Assembly (NCBI RefSeq): GCF_002252675.1
Contig: NZ_NQKY01000019.1
Coordinates: 1-58,040 of the forward strand
DNA: 58,040 nt
DNA from: Synechococcus sp. BO 8801
Lineage (GTDB): Bacteria; Cyanobacteriota; Cyanobacteriia; PCC-6307; Cyanobiaceae
Reading direction: 5' to 3'
In this document: positions 36,915-46,155 of the stretch, in pieces
How the letters are laid out: the number at the start of each line of letters is the position of its first letter
Numbering within the stretch: the stretch's first letter is position 1
Position numbers and translations under genes: made by a program
The notes under the pieces: model-generated
Seen by the model: the letters and a program-made list of their open reading frames with translations, nothing else
The model's database searches: none
What the model was told of the DNA's origin: nothing

Positions 36915-38377
36915 TGGGACCGATCGAGCGGATCCTCATCGGCCTGGCCCTGGCAGCGGTCCTGCTGGGGCTGCGGCTGGCCACCCGCCGCTTCCAGCTG
37001 CCGCCACCGCCCCTGATGCTGCCGCTGGTGGCGGTGCTGCTGTGGGGCGTGATCGGCGGCACCGCCCGACCAGCCGGGGTGCAGTGGCTCGGCGCCGTCG
37101 ACGAGCTGGCCACCGTCTACGCCCTGATCGCCCTGGTGGCCTGGCTGGCCCTGGAGTGCCCGGAGGCCCTGGGCTGGTGGCGACCCACCGCCAAGATCCT
37201 GCGGGACCTGCTGATGCTGGGCCTCTCGGCCCTGGCCACGGTGCTGGTGCTGCAGCGCCTCGCCAACCTCAACCTGGTGGGTCTGGTGACCACCTCGGCG
37301 GTGCTCACGGCCGTGATCGGCCTGGCGGCCCAGGAAACGCTCAAGGATCTGTTCGCCGGCATCGAGCTGCAGGTGGATCCGCCCTTCCGGGAGGGGGACT
37401 GGATCAGCGTCGGCGACGAGAGCGGCACGGTGGAGTCCCTGCATCTGATGAGCACCCGCCTGCGCCGCAAGGACGGCTCGACGGTGAACCTGCCCAACAA
37501 CACGGTGGCGGACAACCCGATGCGGCGCTTCAGCCAGCACGAGCCGGTGGGGAACCGCTTCGAGATCGCCCTGGGCTACGAGATCCCGCCGGCCCGGGCG
37601 CGCCAGCTGCTGCTGCGGGTGATGGCCGAGAACCCCCTGGTGCTCGTCGACCCGGAGCCGGAGGTGCTGATCAGCTCCTACGAGGACTCCCGCATCCGCT
37701 ACGAGCTGCAGGGGTACCAGCGCGGGCCCTCGGAGGGCGATCGGCTGCGGTTGCGCGGCGAACTGCTGGAGCAGATCTGGTACGCCCTGGAGCGCCAGGG
37801 CTGGGAGCTGCCCTACCCGGTGCGGGAGCTGAAGCGGCGCCAGACCCAGCGGGATCCGGCCCACCCCACCGGCGTGGATGCCTCGCTGACCGCCCAGCTG
37901 CTGCGGCGCAGCTGGCTGTTCGCCCAGCTGGACCCCGAACAGGTGAACCGACTCGCCTCGGAGGTGCGCTGCCTGCGCTTCGGCTCCGGCGAAACGATCG
38001 TGGCCGAGGGGGAGGAGGGCGTGGCCCTGTTCCAGGTGGTGGACGGCGAGGTGGAGGTGTTCAAGGCCGACGGCTCGCCCCTGGGGCGCTCGGTGGCCGT
38101 GCTGGGCCGGGATCAGATCTTCGGGGAGATGACCGTCTGCACCGGCGAACCCCGCACGGCCACGGTGCGCTCGCGGGGGGAATGCGTGCTGCTGGAGGTG
38201 GAGCGGGACGACTTCATGCCCCTGGTGGAGGACGATGCCGGGGTGCTGGAGGCGCTGGCGGCGATCGTGGGCCAGCGGCGCTCGGAACTGGAGAAGCTCT
38301 CCTCCCCGGATGCGGCCCGCCGCCAGACCTCGATCCTGGAGCGCATGCGCCACCTGTTCGGCCTCGAGGTCGACTGA
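36914..38377 (+). CDS. MscS-family channel with C-terminal cyclic-nucleotide-binding domain
   Basis: 487 residues. Three to four membrane spans lie in residues 5-130. The MscS pore/beta domain follows (VLTAVIGLAAQETLKDLFAGIEL...REGDWISVGDESGTVESLHLMSTRLRRKDGSTVNLPNN). A CNMP domain occupies about residues 330-440 (LRFGSGETIVAEGEEGVALFQVVDGEVEVF...GEMTVCTGEPRTATVRSRG). Such fusions form the bCNG branch of the MscS superfamily, ion channels gated by cyclic nucleotides more than by tension. The phosphate-binding cassette here (GEMTVCTGEPRTATV) has the usual Glu and Arg. Confidence 0.88.
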   Translation: MGPIERILIGLALAAVLLGLRLATRRFQLPPPPLMLPLVAVLLWGVIGGTARPAGVQWLGAVDELATVYALIALVAWLALECPEALGWWRPTAKILRDLLMLGLSALATVLVLQRLANLNLVGLVTTSAVLTAVIGLAAQETLKDLFAGIELQVDPPFREGDWISVGDESGTVESLHLMSTRLRRKDGSTVNLPNNTVADNPMRRFSQHEPVGNRFEIALGYEIPPARARQLLLRVMAENPLVLVDPEPEVLISSYEDSRIRYELQGYQRGPSEGDRLRLRGELLEQIWYALERQGWELPYPVRELKRRQTQRDPAHPTGVDASLTAQLLRRSWLFAQLDPEQVNRLASEVRCLRFGSGETIVAEGEEGVALFQVVDGEVEVFKADGSPLGRSVAVLGRDQIFGEMTVCTGEPRTATVRSRGECVLLEVERDDFMPLVEDDAGVLEALAAIVGQRRSELEKLSSPDAARRQTSILERMRHLFGLEVD

Positions 38378-38388
38378 GGGGACGCCGC

Positions 38389-38745
38389 TCAGGCCCTCAG
38401 GAGCTGCTCGCAGCGGAGCTCCCAGTCGCGCTGGGTGCCGATGCCGGCCACCAGCAGCCGCTCGGCCGGCTCCTCCCGCAGCCGCAGCTGCCACTGGCGG
38501 ATCACATCGGCCCGCTCCATCCAGACATCGATCACCAGCCGCTGGATCGCCTCACCGTCCCAGCAGCGGCCCCGGGCCGTGTCGAGGGCCCAGTCCAGCA
38601 GGTCATCGAGCTGGAAGGGGCGGAAACCGCCGTAGATCGGGCCGGGGGCGGGTGGGCCGCCGGAGGGGGAGGCGACGGATTTCTGCTCGAGATAGAACAG
38701 CTGCAAGGGGTCGGACAACCCGCAGAACTGCAGGAGATAGGTCAT
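38389..38745 (-). CDS. Conserved hypothetical protein with CIRCE-like upstream element
   Basis: 118 residues, MTYLLQFCGLSDPLQLFYLEQKS at the start. It is soluble; a Gly/Pro-rich linker (residues 25-40) is followed by two amphipathic helices (FQLDDLLDWALDTARG; GEAIQRLVIDVWMERADVIRQWQLRLREE). I do not recognise the family. It is convergent with the MscS-type gene (11 bp apart). Its upstream region holds a perfect inverted repeat resembling the HrcA operator (38836-38864), so heat or chaperone-linked control is possible. Confidence 0.6.
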   Translation of the reverse strand: MTYLLQFCGLSDPLQLFYLEQKSVASPSGGPPAPGPIYGGFRPFQLDDLLDWALDTARGRCWDGEAIQRLVIDVWMERADVIRQWQLRLREEPAERLLVAGIGTQRDWELRCEQLLRA

Positions 38746-38835
38746 CAGCGTCCCACCACGATCTTGCTGGCCCCAAACGTACCCAGGGCACGCCAGTCAG
38801 CTGTTCACCAGGAACACTCTGTTGCAGAAGATCGG

Positions 38836-38864
38836 ATCAGCACTCTCACCTTTCGAGTGCTGAT
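38836..38864. promoter_or_regulatory. CIRCE-like inverted repeat (possible HrcA operator)
   Basis: Perfect ten-base arms ATCAGCACTC and GAGTGCTGAT flank a nine-base spacer. The CIRCE consensus is TTAGCACTC-N9-GAGTGCTAA, so the core GCACTC-N9-GAGTGC and the spacing are exact, with symmetric differences at the outer bases. It lies 91 bp upstream of the 118-residue minus-strand gene and 29 bp after the DAHP synthase stop. No chaperone gene is in the window. A terminator for the DAHP synthase gene is the alternative, but no T tract follows. Confidence 0.55.
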
Positions 38865-38893
38865 TGACCTGCCTTGGAGAAGAGCAGAGCCCT

Positions 38894-39967
38894 TCAGGCC
38901 AGGGCCAGACTGCGGGCCTGGGCCTGGCGCACCGCTTCGGCCAGCTCGACGAGCAGATCCAGGGTGGTGGGCAGATCGATGCAGGCATCGGTGATGCTCT
39001 GGCCGTAGGTGAGCGAGTCCAGGTCGGCGGAGATCTTCTGATTTCCCTCCACCAGATGGCTCTCCAGCATCACCCCCATCACGTGGACCGAACCGCCCCG
39101 CACCTGCTCGGCCACCTGGCGCAGCACCTCCCCCTGGCGGCGGTAGTCCTTGTTGGAGTTGCCGTGGCTGCAGTCCACCATCAGCCGGGCCGGCAGGCCG
39201 TCCTTGGCCAGCAGGGCCGCCGCCGCCTCCACAGCCTCGGCGTGGTAGTTGGTGCCGCTCTTGCCGCCGCGCAGCACCAGGTGGCCATCCGGGTTGCCGG
39301 TGGTGGACACGATCGCGGCCTGGCCCTCCCTGTTGATGCCCAGGAAATGGTGGGGCCGGGCGGCCGCCTCCATGGCATTGATGGCGGTGGCGGCGCTGCC
39401 GTCGGTGCCGTTCTTGAAGCCGATCGGCATCGACAGGCCCGAGGCCATCTCCCGGTGAGTCTGGCTCTCGGTGGTGCGGGCGCCGATGGCGGTCCAGCTG
39501 ATCAGGTCGGCGAGGTACTGGGGCACCACCGGATCGAGCACCTCGGTGGCCGCCGGCAGGCCCAGCTCCGCCAGGTGCAGCAGCAGGGAACGGGCCCGGC
39601 GCAGGCCGGTGTTGATGTCGTAGCTGCCGTCGAGGTGGGGGTCGTTGATCATCCCCTTCCAGCCCACGGTGGTGCGGGGCTTCTCGAAGTAGACCCGCAT
39701 CACGATCTCCAGCTCGTCCCGATGGCGGCGCTGGGCCTGGGCGATGGCTTCGGCGTACTCCCGGGCGGCGGCCACGTCGTGGACCGAGCAGGGGCCGACG
39801 ATCACGAGCATCCGCTGGTCGCCGGCGTGCAGGATGGCCTTGATCCGTTCCCGGGCCTGCTGCACGGTGCGGGCCGCCTGCTCCGACAGGGGCAGCTCCG
39901 CATGCAGCACCGCCGGCGGCACCAGCGGCCGGGTTTCCACCACGTGGAGATCGGAGGTGGGGATCAT
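38894..39967 (-). CDS. aroF: 3-deoxy-7-phosphoheptulonate (DAHP) synthase, class I
   Basis: 357 residues from an ATG at 39967. It condenses phosphoenolpyruvate with erythrose-4-P, the first step of aromatic amino acid synthesis. Seen motifs: GPCSVHD (about 58-64, metal Cys), [37 protein letters not shown] and [11 protein letters not shown] with metal ligands. The length matches feedback-sensitive AroF/G/H type enzymes; which amino acid inhibits it cannot be read here. It is divergent from acnB. Confidence 0.93.
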   Translation of the reverse strand: MIPTSDLHVVETRPLVPPAVLHAELPLSEQAARTVQQARERIKAILHAGDQRMLVIVGPCSVHDVAAAREYAEAIAQAQRRHRDELEIVMRVYFEKPRTTVGWKGMINDPHLDGSYDINTGLRRARSLLLHLAELGLPAATEVLDPVVPQYLADLISWTAIGARTTESQTHREMASGLSMPIGFKNGTDGSAATAINAMEAAARPHHFLGINREGQAAIVSTTGNPDGHLVLRGGKSGTNYHAEAVEAAAALLAKDGLPARLMVDCSHGNSNKDYRRQGEVLRQVAEQVRGGSVHVMGVMLESHLVEGNQKISADLDSLTYGQSITDACIDLPTTLDLLVELAEAVRQAQARSLALA

Positions 39968-40097
39968 GCGCGGCGGCCGGCGGGGATTGGTCAGACCCCC
40001 CAGCCTACGAACTGGCGGCACCGATGCCAGCGCCGACTTCTGCAGCCGTCGTCACCAGAGGGCGGACCCGCGGGGAAGAACAATGGAAGGGATGCCC

Positions 40098-42758
40098 ATG
40101 CGGTCCTGCGTCCATATGTCCGCCTCCCCGAGCCCCGCCCCCCTCTCCCCCGCCGAGCTGCTGCCCAGCTACCGCGAGGCCGCAGCGGCCCGCGAAGCCC
40201 TTGGCGTGCCGCCCCTGCCGCTCACCGCCCCCCAGGCCCAGGCCGTCACCCAGCTGCTGGAGCAGCCACCCGCCGGCGAGGAGGCCTTCCTGCTGCACCT
40301 GCTGAGCGAACGGATTCCGCCGGGGGTGGATGAGGCCGCCTATGTGAAGGCGGGCTGGCTGAGTGGGATCGCCAAGGGAACGGCCACCAGCCCCCTGGTG
40401 AGCCCCCTGGAGGCCACGCGGCTGCTGGCCACCATGATCGGCGGCTACAACGTCGGCGCCCTGATCGAGCTGCTCTCCTGCCCGGAGGCGGACGTCGCTG
40501 AAGAGGCCGCCCTGGGGCTGAGCCGCACCCTGCTGGTGTACGACGCCTTCCACGACGTGCTGGAGCTGGCCGAGACCAACCCCCTGGCCCGCCAGGTGGT
40601 GGACAGCTGGGCGGCGGCGGAATGGTTCCACGCCCGGCCGCCCCTGCCGGAGGCGATCACCGTCACCGTGTTCAAGGTGACCGGGGAAACCAACACCGAC
40701 GACCTCTCGCCGGCCACCCACGCCACCACCCGGCCCGACATCCCCCTGCACGCGATGGCGATGCTGGAGACGCGGATGCCGGAGGGGCTGGCCCTGATCG
40801 CCGAGCTGAAGGCGAAGGGCCACCCGCTCGCCTACGTGGGTGATGTGGTGGGCACGGGCAGCTCCCGCAAATCCGCCATCAACTCGGTGCTCTGGCACAT
40901 CGGCACCGACATCCCCCACGTGCCCAACAAGCGCAGCGGCGGGGTGGTGCTCGGCAGCAAGATCGCGCCGATCTTCTTCAACACCGCCGAGGATTCCGGC
41001 GCCCTGCCGATCGAGTGCGACGTGAGCGCCCTCAACAGCGGCGACGTGATCACGATCCGGCCCCACGCCGGCACGATCGAGCGGGCCGCCGGCGAGCCGG
41101 GGGCCGGGGAGGTGCTGGCCCGTTTCGAGCTCAAGCCCAGCACCATCGCCGACGAGGTGCGCGCCGGTGGCCGCATCCCCCTGCTGATCGGCCGCTCGCT
41201 CACCGACAAGGTGCGGCTGCAGCTGGGCCTGCCCGCCTCGGAGGCCTTCATCCGGCCGGTGGCCCCGGTCGACACGGGCAAGGGCTTCACCCTGGCCCAG
41301 AAGATGGTGGGCAAGGCCTGCGGCCTGGCCGGCGTGCGCCCTGGCACCAGCTGCGAACCGCTGATGACCAGCGTCGGCAGCCAGGACACCACCGGGCCGA
41401 TGACCCGCGACGAGATGAAGGAGCTGGCCTGCCTGGGCTTCTCCGCCGATCTGGTGATGCAGAGCTTCTGCCACACCGCCGCCTACCCCAAGCCGGTGGA
41501 TCTGAAGACCCACGCCGAGCTGCCCGACTTCATCAGCTCCCGGGGCGGCGTCGCCCTGCGCCCCGGCGACGGCATCATCCACAGCTGGCTCAACCGCATG
41601 CTGCTGCCGGACACGGTGGGCACCGGCGGCGACAGCCACACCCGCTTCCCCCTCGGCATCTCCTTCCCGGCCGGCTCCGGCCTGGTGGCCTTCGCGGCCG
41701 CCATCGGCGCCATGCCCCTCGACATGCCCGAGTCAGTGCTGGTGCGCTTCTCCGGTTCGCTGCAGCCCGGCGTCACCCTGCGGGACGTGGTCAACGCCAT
41801 CCCGTATGTGGCCATCCAGCAGGGCCTGCTGACGGTGGAGAAGGCCGGCAAGAAGAACATCTTCAGCGGCCGGATCATGGAGATCGAGGGGCTCCCCGAC
41901 CTGAAGCTGGAGCAGGCGTTCGAGCTCACCGACGCCACCGCGGAACGCTCCTGCGCCGGCAGCACGATCAAGCTGAGCGTCGAGACGGTGAGTGAATACC
42001 TGCGCAGCAACGTGGCGCTGCTTAAGAACATGATCGCCCGGGGCTACAGCGATGCCCGCACCATGGCGCGCCGGATCAAGGCGATGGAGGCCTGGCTGGC
42101 GGATCCGGTGCTGATGGAGGCCGACGCCGACGCCGAGTACGCGGCGGTGATCGACATCAACCTGGACGAGCTGAGCGAGCCGATCCTGGCCTGCCCCAAC
42201 GATCCCGACAACGTCAAGCTCCTGAGCGAGGTGGCGGGCGACCGGATCGATGAGGTGTTCATCGGCTCCTGCATGACCAACATCGGCCACTACCGCGCCG
42301 CCGCCACGGTGATGGACGGGGCCGGCACCAGCGCCGCCCGGCTGTGGGTCTGCCCGCCGACCCGCATGGACGATGAGGTGCTGCGGGCCGAGGGCTACAC
42401 CGCCAAGTTCGAGACCGCCGGCGCCCGCATGGAGCTGCCCGGCTGCTCCCTGTGCATGGGCAACCAGGCCCGGGTGGAGGACAACACCACCGTGTTCTCC
42501 ACCAGCACCCGCAACTTCAACAACCGCCTCGGCAACGGCGCCCAGGTGTACCTGGGCAGCGCCGAACTGGCGGCGGTGTGCGCCCTGCTGGGACGCATTC
42601 CCAGCCCGGCCGAGTACCTGGAGATCGCGGCGGCCAAGATCGATCCCCTCTCCGACCAGCTCTACCGCTACCTCAACTTCGACCAGATCGATGGCTTCGA
42701 AGATGCCGGGCGGGTGGTGAGCGTGGAGGAGGAGGAGAAGGTGCTGGCGGAGGTCTGA
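40098..42758 (+). CDS. acnB: Aconitate hydratase B (bifunctional with 2-methylisocitrate dehydratase)
   Basis: 886 residues from the ATG at 40098, chosen because GGAAGG lies about seven bases upstream; ATGs at 40083 and 40116 are alternatives. It interconverts citrate and isocitrate. The order is that of AcnB: an N-terminal HEAT-like domain (residues about 15-165), a swivel domain ([26 protein letters not shown]), then the catalytic domains. Cluster-binding segments are [13 protein letters not shown] and [29 protein letters not shown] is the substrate-binding motif. Full family length. Confidence 0.93.
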   Translation: MRSCVHMSASPSPAPLSPAELLPSYREAAAAREALGVPPLPLTAPQAQAVTQLLEQPPAGEEAFLLHLLSERIPPGVDEAAYVKAGWLSGIAKGTATSPLVSPLEATRLLATMIGGYNVGALIELLSCPEADVAEEAALGLSRTLLVYDAFHDVLELAETNPLARQVVDSWAAAEWFHARPPLPEAITVTVFKVTGETNTDDLSPATHATTRPDIPLHAMAMLETRMPEGLALIAELKAKGHPLAYVGDVVGTGSSRKSAINSVLWHIGTDIPHVPNKRSGGVVLGSKIAPIFFNTAEDSGALPIECDVSALNSGDVITIRPHAGTIERAAGEPGAGEVLARFELKPSTIADEVRAGGRIPLLIGRSLTDKVRLQLGLPASEAFIRPVAPVDTGKGFTLAQKMVGKACGLAGVRPGTSCEPLMTSVGSQDTTGPMTRDEMKELACLGFSADLVMQSFCHTAAYPKPVDLKTHAELPDFISSRGGVALRPGDGIIHSWLNRMLLPDTVGTGGDSHTRFPLGISFPAGSGLVAFAAAIGAMPLDMPESVLVRFSGSLQPGVTLRDVVNAIPYVAIQQGLLTVEKAGKKNIFSGRIMEIEGLPDLKLEQAFELTDATAERSCAGSTIKLSVETVSEYLRSNVALLKNMIARGYSDARTMARRIKAMEAWLADPVLMEADADAEYAAVIDINLDELSEPILACPNDPDNVKLLSEVAGDRIDEVFIGSCMTNIGHYRAAATVMDGAGTSAARLWVCPPTRMDDEVLRAEGYTAKFETAGARMELPGCSLCMGNQARVEDNTTVFSTSTRNFNNRLGNGAQVYLGSAELAAVCALLGRIPSPAEYLEIAAAKIDPLSDQLYRYLNFDQIDGFEDAGRVVSVEEEEKVLAEV

Positions 42759-42766
42759 GCTGCCCC

Positions 42767-43246
42767 CTATCGGGTGCCCGGCGATGGCCTCCAGAGTCCC
42801 AGTTGCAGGGCTTGGGCTCTCATCTCCGCCTCTTGGTAGATCTCCTGATTGCATGGGCTCGCGGCCTGGCGATCCAGCGCCGCCAGGCCGACTTGCACCA
42901 GGCTCAGGTTGATCGGCACCCTCGAACCAACGGGAGTGATCTCCGCCAGCTCGACGCCGTCAGCGGCCTTGCTGCGCGTCGAGAGCGTCACCCAGGCACC
43001 GGGCTGGAGAAGGGCCTCCAGGGCGGCCTTGGCGGCCAGGCCCGAGCTGCTCTGTGGGAGTTGCGGGGGCCGGAGGCAGGCCAGCCGCACCTTGAACGGA
43101 TCGCCGTAGGGGGTCACGACGATGGTGCGGCCATCCAGGACCTTCACGACCCGGACGTCGTCAGCAGGGGGCGGGGGAATGGCGAGAACCGGAGCCCCCG
43201 TCATCGAAAGGAGCAGGGCGGACACACCAACCAACGGGCGATTCAC
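42767..43246 (-). CDS. Secreted staphylococcal-nuclease-like (thermonuclease) protein
   Basis: 159 residues from a GTG at 43246. The N-terminus NRPLVGVSALLLSMTGAPVLA is a signal peptide. The rest matches the SNase fold: VRVVKVLDGRTIVVTPYGDPFKVRLACLRPPQLPQ, then LEALLQPGAWVTL and VQVGLAAL. The family's first catalytic Arg is conserved in KVRLA. The second catalytic pair (E/R in R.GRLLGY) is not clear, so activity is uncertain. It lies 11 bp downstream of the other secreted protein, in the same transcript. Confidence 0.72.
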   Translation of the reverse strand: MNRPLVGVSALLLSMTGAPVLAIPPPPADDVRVVKVLDGRTIVVTPYGDPFKVRLACLRPPQLPQSSSGLAAKAALEALLQPGAWVTLSTRSKAADGVELAEITPVGSRVPINLSLVQVGLAALDRQAASPCNQEIYQEAEMRAQALQLGLWRPSPGTR

Positions 43247-43257
43247 GGTGCTATCCC

Positions 43258-44001
43258 TCAACCCCCCACCACCAGGGCGTCGACGATCTCGTAGCGCTCG
43301 ACGTTCTCCCCAAGCACCAGCACCGACACATCGCCGCGTCGCTGCACCGTGAGCTTTTCGGGCTGATCGGAAGCAACCGCCTTGCCCTTCACGAACAGGA
43401 ACTGACGCTTCTGGCCCTCGGGGTTCATCACCACCACCGTGGCGCTGTTGTTGACCCGGCGGATCACGGAGGCCTTGCACCGGGCGGCCTTGGCACTGCT
43501 GCCGGACCCACACGGCACCTCCGCAGAGGCGTGGTACGGCGTGCCTGGGATCAGGGCATCGCGGGATGCGGGCACGGGGGCGAGGGGAGCACCACTGATC
43601 CCCACCTTGAGGCTGTAGGTGCTCGTTTCATTGCGGCGCGCCGCCGGCCGCATCAGATACACCCTCACCCTGACATCGCCATCGCTGGGCAAAGGCCCAC
43701 GGAAGCGGTTGCCGGAGCTGCTGCCGATGAACAGGGCGGTGTCGGTCCCGGCCGCCATCACATTGAAGTAGTTCTGGGGGTTGGAACCCTTGAGTTCCAC
43801 GGTCAGGGTCTGACCGGCGCCGGCGCGCAGTTTGTAATCGATGGTCTGGTCGCCCTTGAGCTGGCCCTTCAGCAGGGTGGAATCAGCTCCGGCTCGAAAC
43901 GTGACCCTCTGGCTCTCGATCGCGCTCTGGGCCATCCCAACCCCAGCGGGAATGCTTATCGCCAGAAGGCCAGAAGCAACCCAGGCGAGGGGAGAACGCA
44001 T
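43258..44001 (-). CDS. Secreted protein with PliG-like (g-type lysozyme inhibitor-like) domain
   Basis: 247 residues. The signal peptide MRSPLAWVASGLLAISIPAGVGMA is followed by a beta-rich domain, RVTFRAGADSTLLKGQLKGDQTIDYKLRAGAGQTLTVEL...YFNVMAAGTDTALFIGSSSGNRFRGPLPSDGDVRVRVYLMR. This resembles the bacterial family often labelled inhibitor of g-type lysozyme. The C-terminal 80 residues (after a Pro-rich linker with CGSGSSAKAARC, a likely disulfide pair) form a second small domain with no known match to me. Periplasmic or cell-surface role. Confidence 0.65.
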   Translation of the reverse strand: MRSPLAWVASGLLAISIPAGVGMAQSAIESQRVTFRAGADSTLLKGQLKGDQTIDYKLRAGAGQTLTVELKGSNPQNYFNVMAAGTDTALFIGSSSGNRFRGPLPSDGDVRVRVYLMRPAARRNETSTYSLKVGISGAPLAPVPASRDALIPGTPYHASAEVPCGSGSSAKAARCKASVIRRVNNSATVVVMNPEGQKRQFLFVKGKAVASDQPEKLTVQRRGDVSVLVLGENVERYEIVDALVVGG

Positions 44002-44412
44002 TGGTTCCTTAGGCGAGACGCTTATCAGATCCTACCTCGGAGGGCTGCCCAGACCAGGATCGACAACTACATCCATAGGCACCATTCTTCACGTCTCTTC
44101 GTATGAATCTGTTGTTCACCTTCCATCCAAGCGCAGGGACGGCCTTCAGGGTCCTGTCCATGCCTGGGCTCTCCTGCCAATACCTTGCAGAAGCTCTCAC
44201 AGGAATGGCCAGAATCTCTGGCCGACGCGGGCTTCCTTTTGGCCATGACGATGTCGACCAGGACCTTGGCAATGCGTCCTGCCCAGGGAACTCAACGCAT
44301 CATTCCACCAATCCATTCACAGCCGAACATGTGGGGTTTCCAGGACTAGACGGTAAATAGAAGCCAGGGCAGTGTGCTAAAGTGATTTCAATAGGAGTAA
44401 ACTTACTGTCAA
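44002..44412. other. 411-bp gene-free gap upstream of the tpsB gene
   Basis: This stretch is visibly less GC-rich than most of the window. Two overlapping open frames exist (44103-44360 plus, 44009-44272 minus), but neither shows a recognisable domain, good start or typical composition. It should hold the divergent promoters of the secreted-protein pair and of tpsB. AGGAG at 44393-44397 is 15 bases before the tpsB ATG, an unusually long spacing. No insertion-sequence remnant was recognised. Confidence 0.5.
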
Positions 44413-46155
44413 ATGCCTGCGAGCAACATTAAACTCGGGGCCTGCTTGATGCTGGCCCTGGCAAGCACCGGAGGCGATGCCTGGGCTCAGTCGCTCCCCT
44501 CCGGAGCGATCCAGCGTTACGAGCGGGACCAGCGCCTACGCGACACCCTCGACGAGCAGAACCGTCGCCAGCTGGAGCAGCTCAACAAGCCGCAGGTCCC
44601 CGAACAACCCGTCCAGGAGAAAGAGCCACTGCCGGAATCTCTGCCTGACTTCTCCTACAGCAGTGTGAGCTTCGAGGGGGTGTCGGTGCAGTGGAAGGGG
44701 CAGCTCGAAGCCCTGGCCGCTCCCTATCTGAACCGTCCCGTCAGCCTGCGCGATCTGGAAACTCTGCGCATCGCCATTCGCGACGCCTATCGCTCCCGTG
44801 GCCTTCTCGCTCTGGTACGGATCGATCCGAGCGGCCCCAAGGGTGGTCCGCTGATGATCACCGTCACGGAGGCGCGCATGGGGGAGGTCAAGATTGATTC
44901 CACCGTGCCGCACCACCTCAACGACGGCATCGCCAAGGCCACGATCAGGGCCTCCGTGGCCCAAGGCAGTCTGCTGCGTCTCGACAAACTCACGTCCGCC
45001 CTGCTCAAGCTCAACGATCTGGCGGGGGTGCAGGTGCGTTCCCGACTCCAGCCGGGATCCGAGACCGGCACCACCGATGTGGTGCTCAGCGTCTTCGACA
45101 CCGATCGCACCAGCGGCGAGCTCAATGTCAACAACGAGATCAACCGCTTCCTTGGCAGTGTTGACGTTGATCTGACGCTCACGGGTTCGAACCTGCTGGG
45201 TCGAGGCGAGCGGACCTCTCTGGAGGGGAGTTGGTGGGGCAACAGCTCCGGCACGGGTAACTGGGTGGGATCGCTGAACTTTGCACTCCCTGTCACACCC
45301 GATGGCGGGCAACTGAATCTCTACGCCAACTACAACAAGTATCGGCTGCTTGATGAGCTCTTCAGTGCGGACATCAATGGCAGCACTGGCAATATTCGCC
45401 TCGGCTTTCAGCAACCCCTGTGGCGACGTCCCATGCAATCGCTCTGGGGATCTCTCAGCGCTGAGTACAACAGCTACATCGACAGAATCCAGAATACGGA
45501 GGTCCGCGACAGAGACAGCCAGGTGATCCGGCTCTCGCTGATCGGCCAGAAGCAGGATGCGTTTCTTGGCACCGGCCTGAACACGGCATTGCTTCAATAC
45601 AGCCTTGGCAATCTGGATCGATCCGGCAACAGCAATGATCTGTCCCTCGATGCCCTGACCGCCAACACCGATGGTGGCTTCAACAAGGTGGGTCTCGTGT
45701 ATAGCCGCTATCAGGTCTTCTCCGAGCGTTGGCAGGCCAAGGTGTTCATCCAGGCCCAGAAAGCCTTCAACAATCTTGACGGTGCCGAAAAGATGTCCCT
45801 CGGCTATCCCAATGGTGTGCGGGCCTATCCACCGGGAGAAGCACCAGGGGATAGCGGCTTCAGTGGCCAGTTTGATCTGATTTACCGTGCATCTCCGCTG
45901 CTGTCTTTTGTGGCGTTCATCGATGCCGGTTACATCTGGCGTTGGAACACTCCCTTCACCGATGCGCTGCAGCCCAATTCCTTTGGCCTGGCCGGAACGG
46001 GGGTTGGGGTGGATCTGGGCACCTCCGGCGACTGGCTTCTCTCCGTGAAGGTCGGCTTCCCGATCGGCAACAACCCTGGCAGCCTTGATAACACCGATGC
46101 TGACGGCTTCAACAAGGGAGCCAGGGTGTGGGGTTCCCTGCGGTGGTGGTTCTGA
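44413..46155 (+). CDS. Two-partner secretion outer-membrane transporter (TpsB, ShlB/FhaC family)
   Basis: 580 residues. The signal peptide IKLGACLMLALASTGGDAWAQS is followed by a Gln/Pro-rich linker helix (about 28-75). A POTRA domain comes next (FSYSSVSFEGVSVQWKGQLEALAAPYLNRPVSLRDLETLRIAIRDAYRSRGLL), with a probable second POTRA to about residue 230. A 16-strand barrel region ends in the outer-membrane C-terminal Phe (VWGSLRWWF). NGVRAYPPGEAPGDSG matches the conserved barrel loop motif (VRGY-like, normally tip-located Arg). It exports the TpsA protein encoded immediately downstream (TGATG overlap at 46153-46157). Confidence 0.9.
   Translation: MPASNIKLGACLMLALASTGGDAWAQSLPSGAIQRYERDQRLRDTLDEQNRRQLEQLNKPQVPEQPVQEKEPLPESLPDFSYSSVSFEGVSVQWKGQLEALAAPYLNRPVSLRDLETLRIAIRDAYRSRGLLALVRIDPSGPKGGPLMITVTEARMGEVKIDSTVPHHLNDGIAKATIRASVAQGSLLRLDKLTSALLKLNDLAGVQVRSRLQPGSETGTTDVVLSVFDTDRTSGELNVNNEINRFLGSVDVDLTLTGSNLLGRGERTSLEGSWWGNSSGTGNWVGSLNFALPVTPDGGQLNLYANYNKYRLLDELFSADINGSTGNIRLGFQQPLWRRPMQSLWGSLSAEYNSYIDRIQNTEVRDRDSQVIRLSLIGQKQDAFLGTGLNTALLQYSLGNLDRSGNSNDLSLDALTANTDGGFNKVGLVYSRYQVFSERWQAKVFIQAQKAFNNLDGAEKMSLGYPNGVRAYPPGEAPGDSGFSGQFDLIYRASPLLSFVAFIDAGYIWRWNTPFTDALQPNSFGLAGTGVGVDLGTSGDWLLSVKVGFPIGNNPGSLDNTDADGFNKGARVWGSLRWWF

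Noticed and set aside
44103..44360. Open frame in the gap before tpsB
   Set aside because: No domain, no ribosome site, odd composition, and an equally long frame overlaps it on the other strand.
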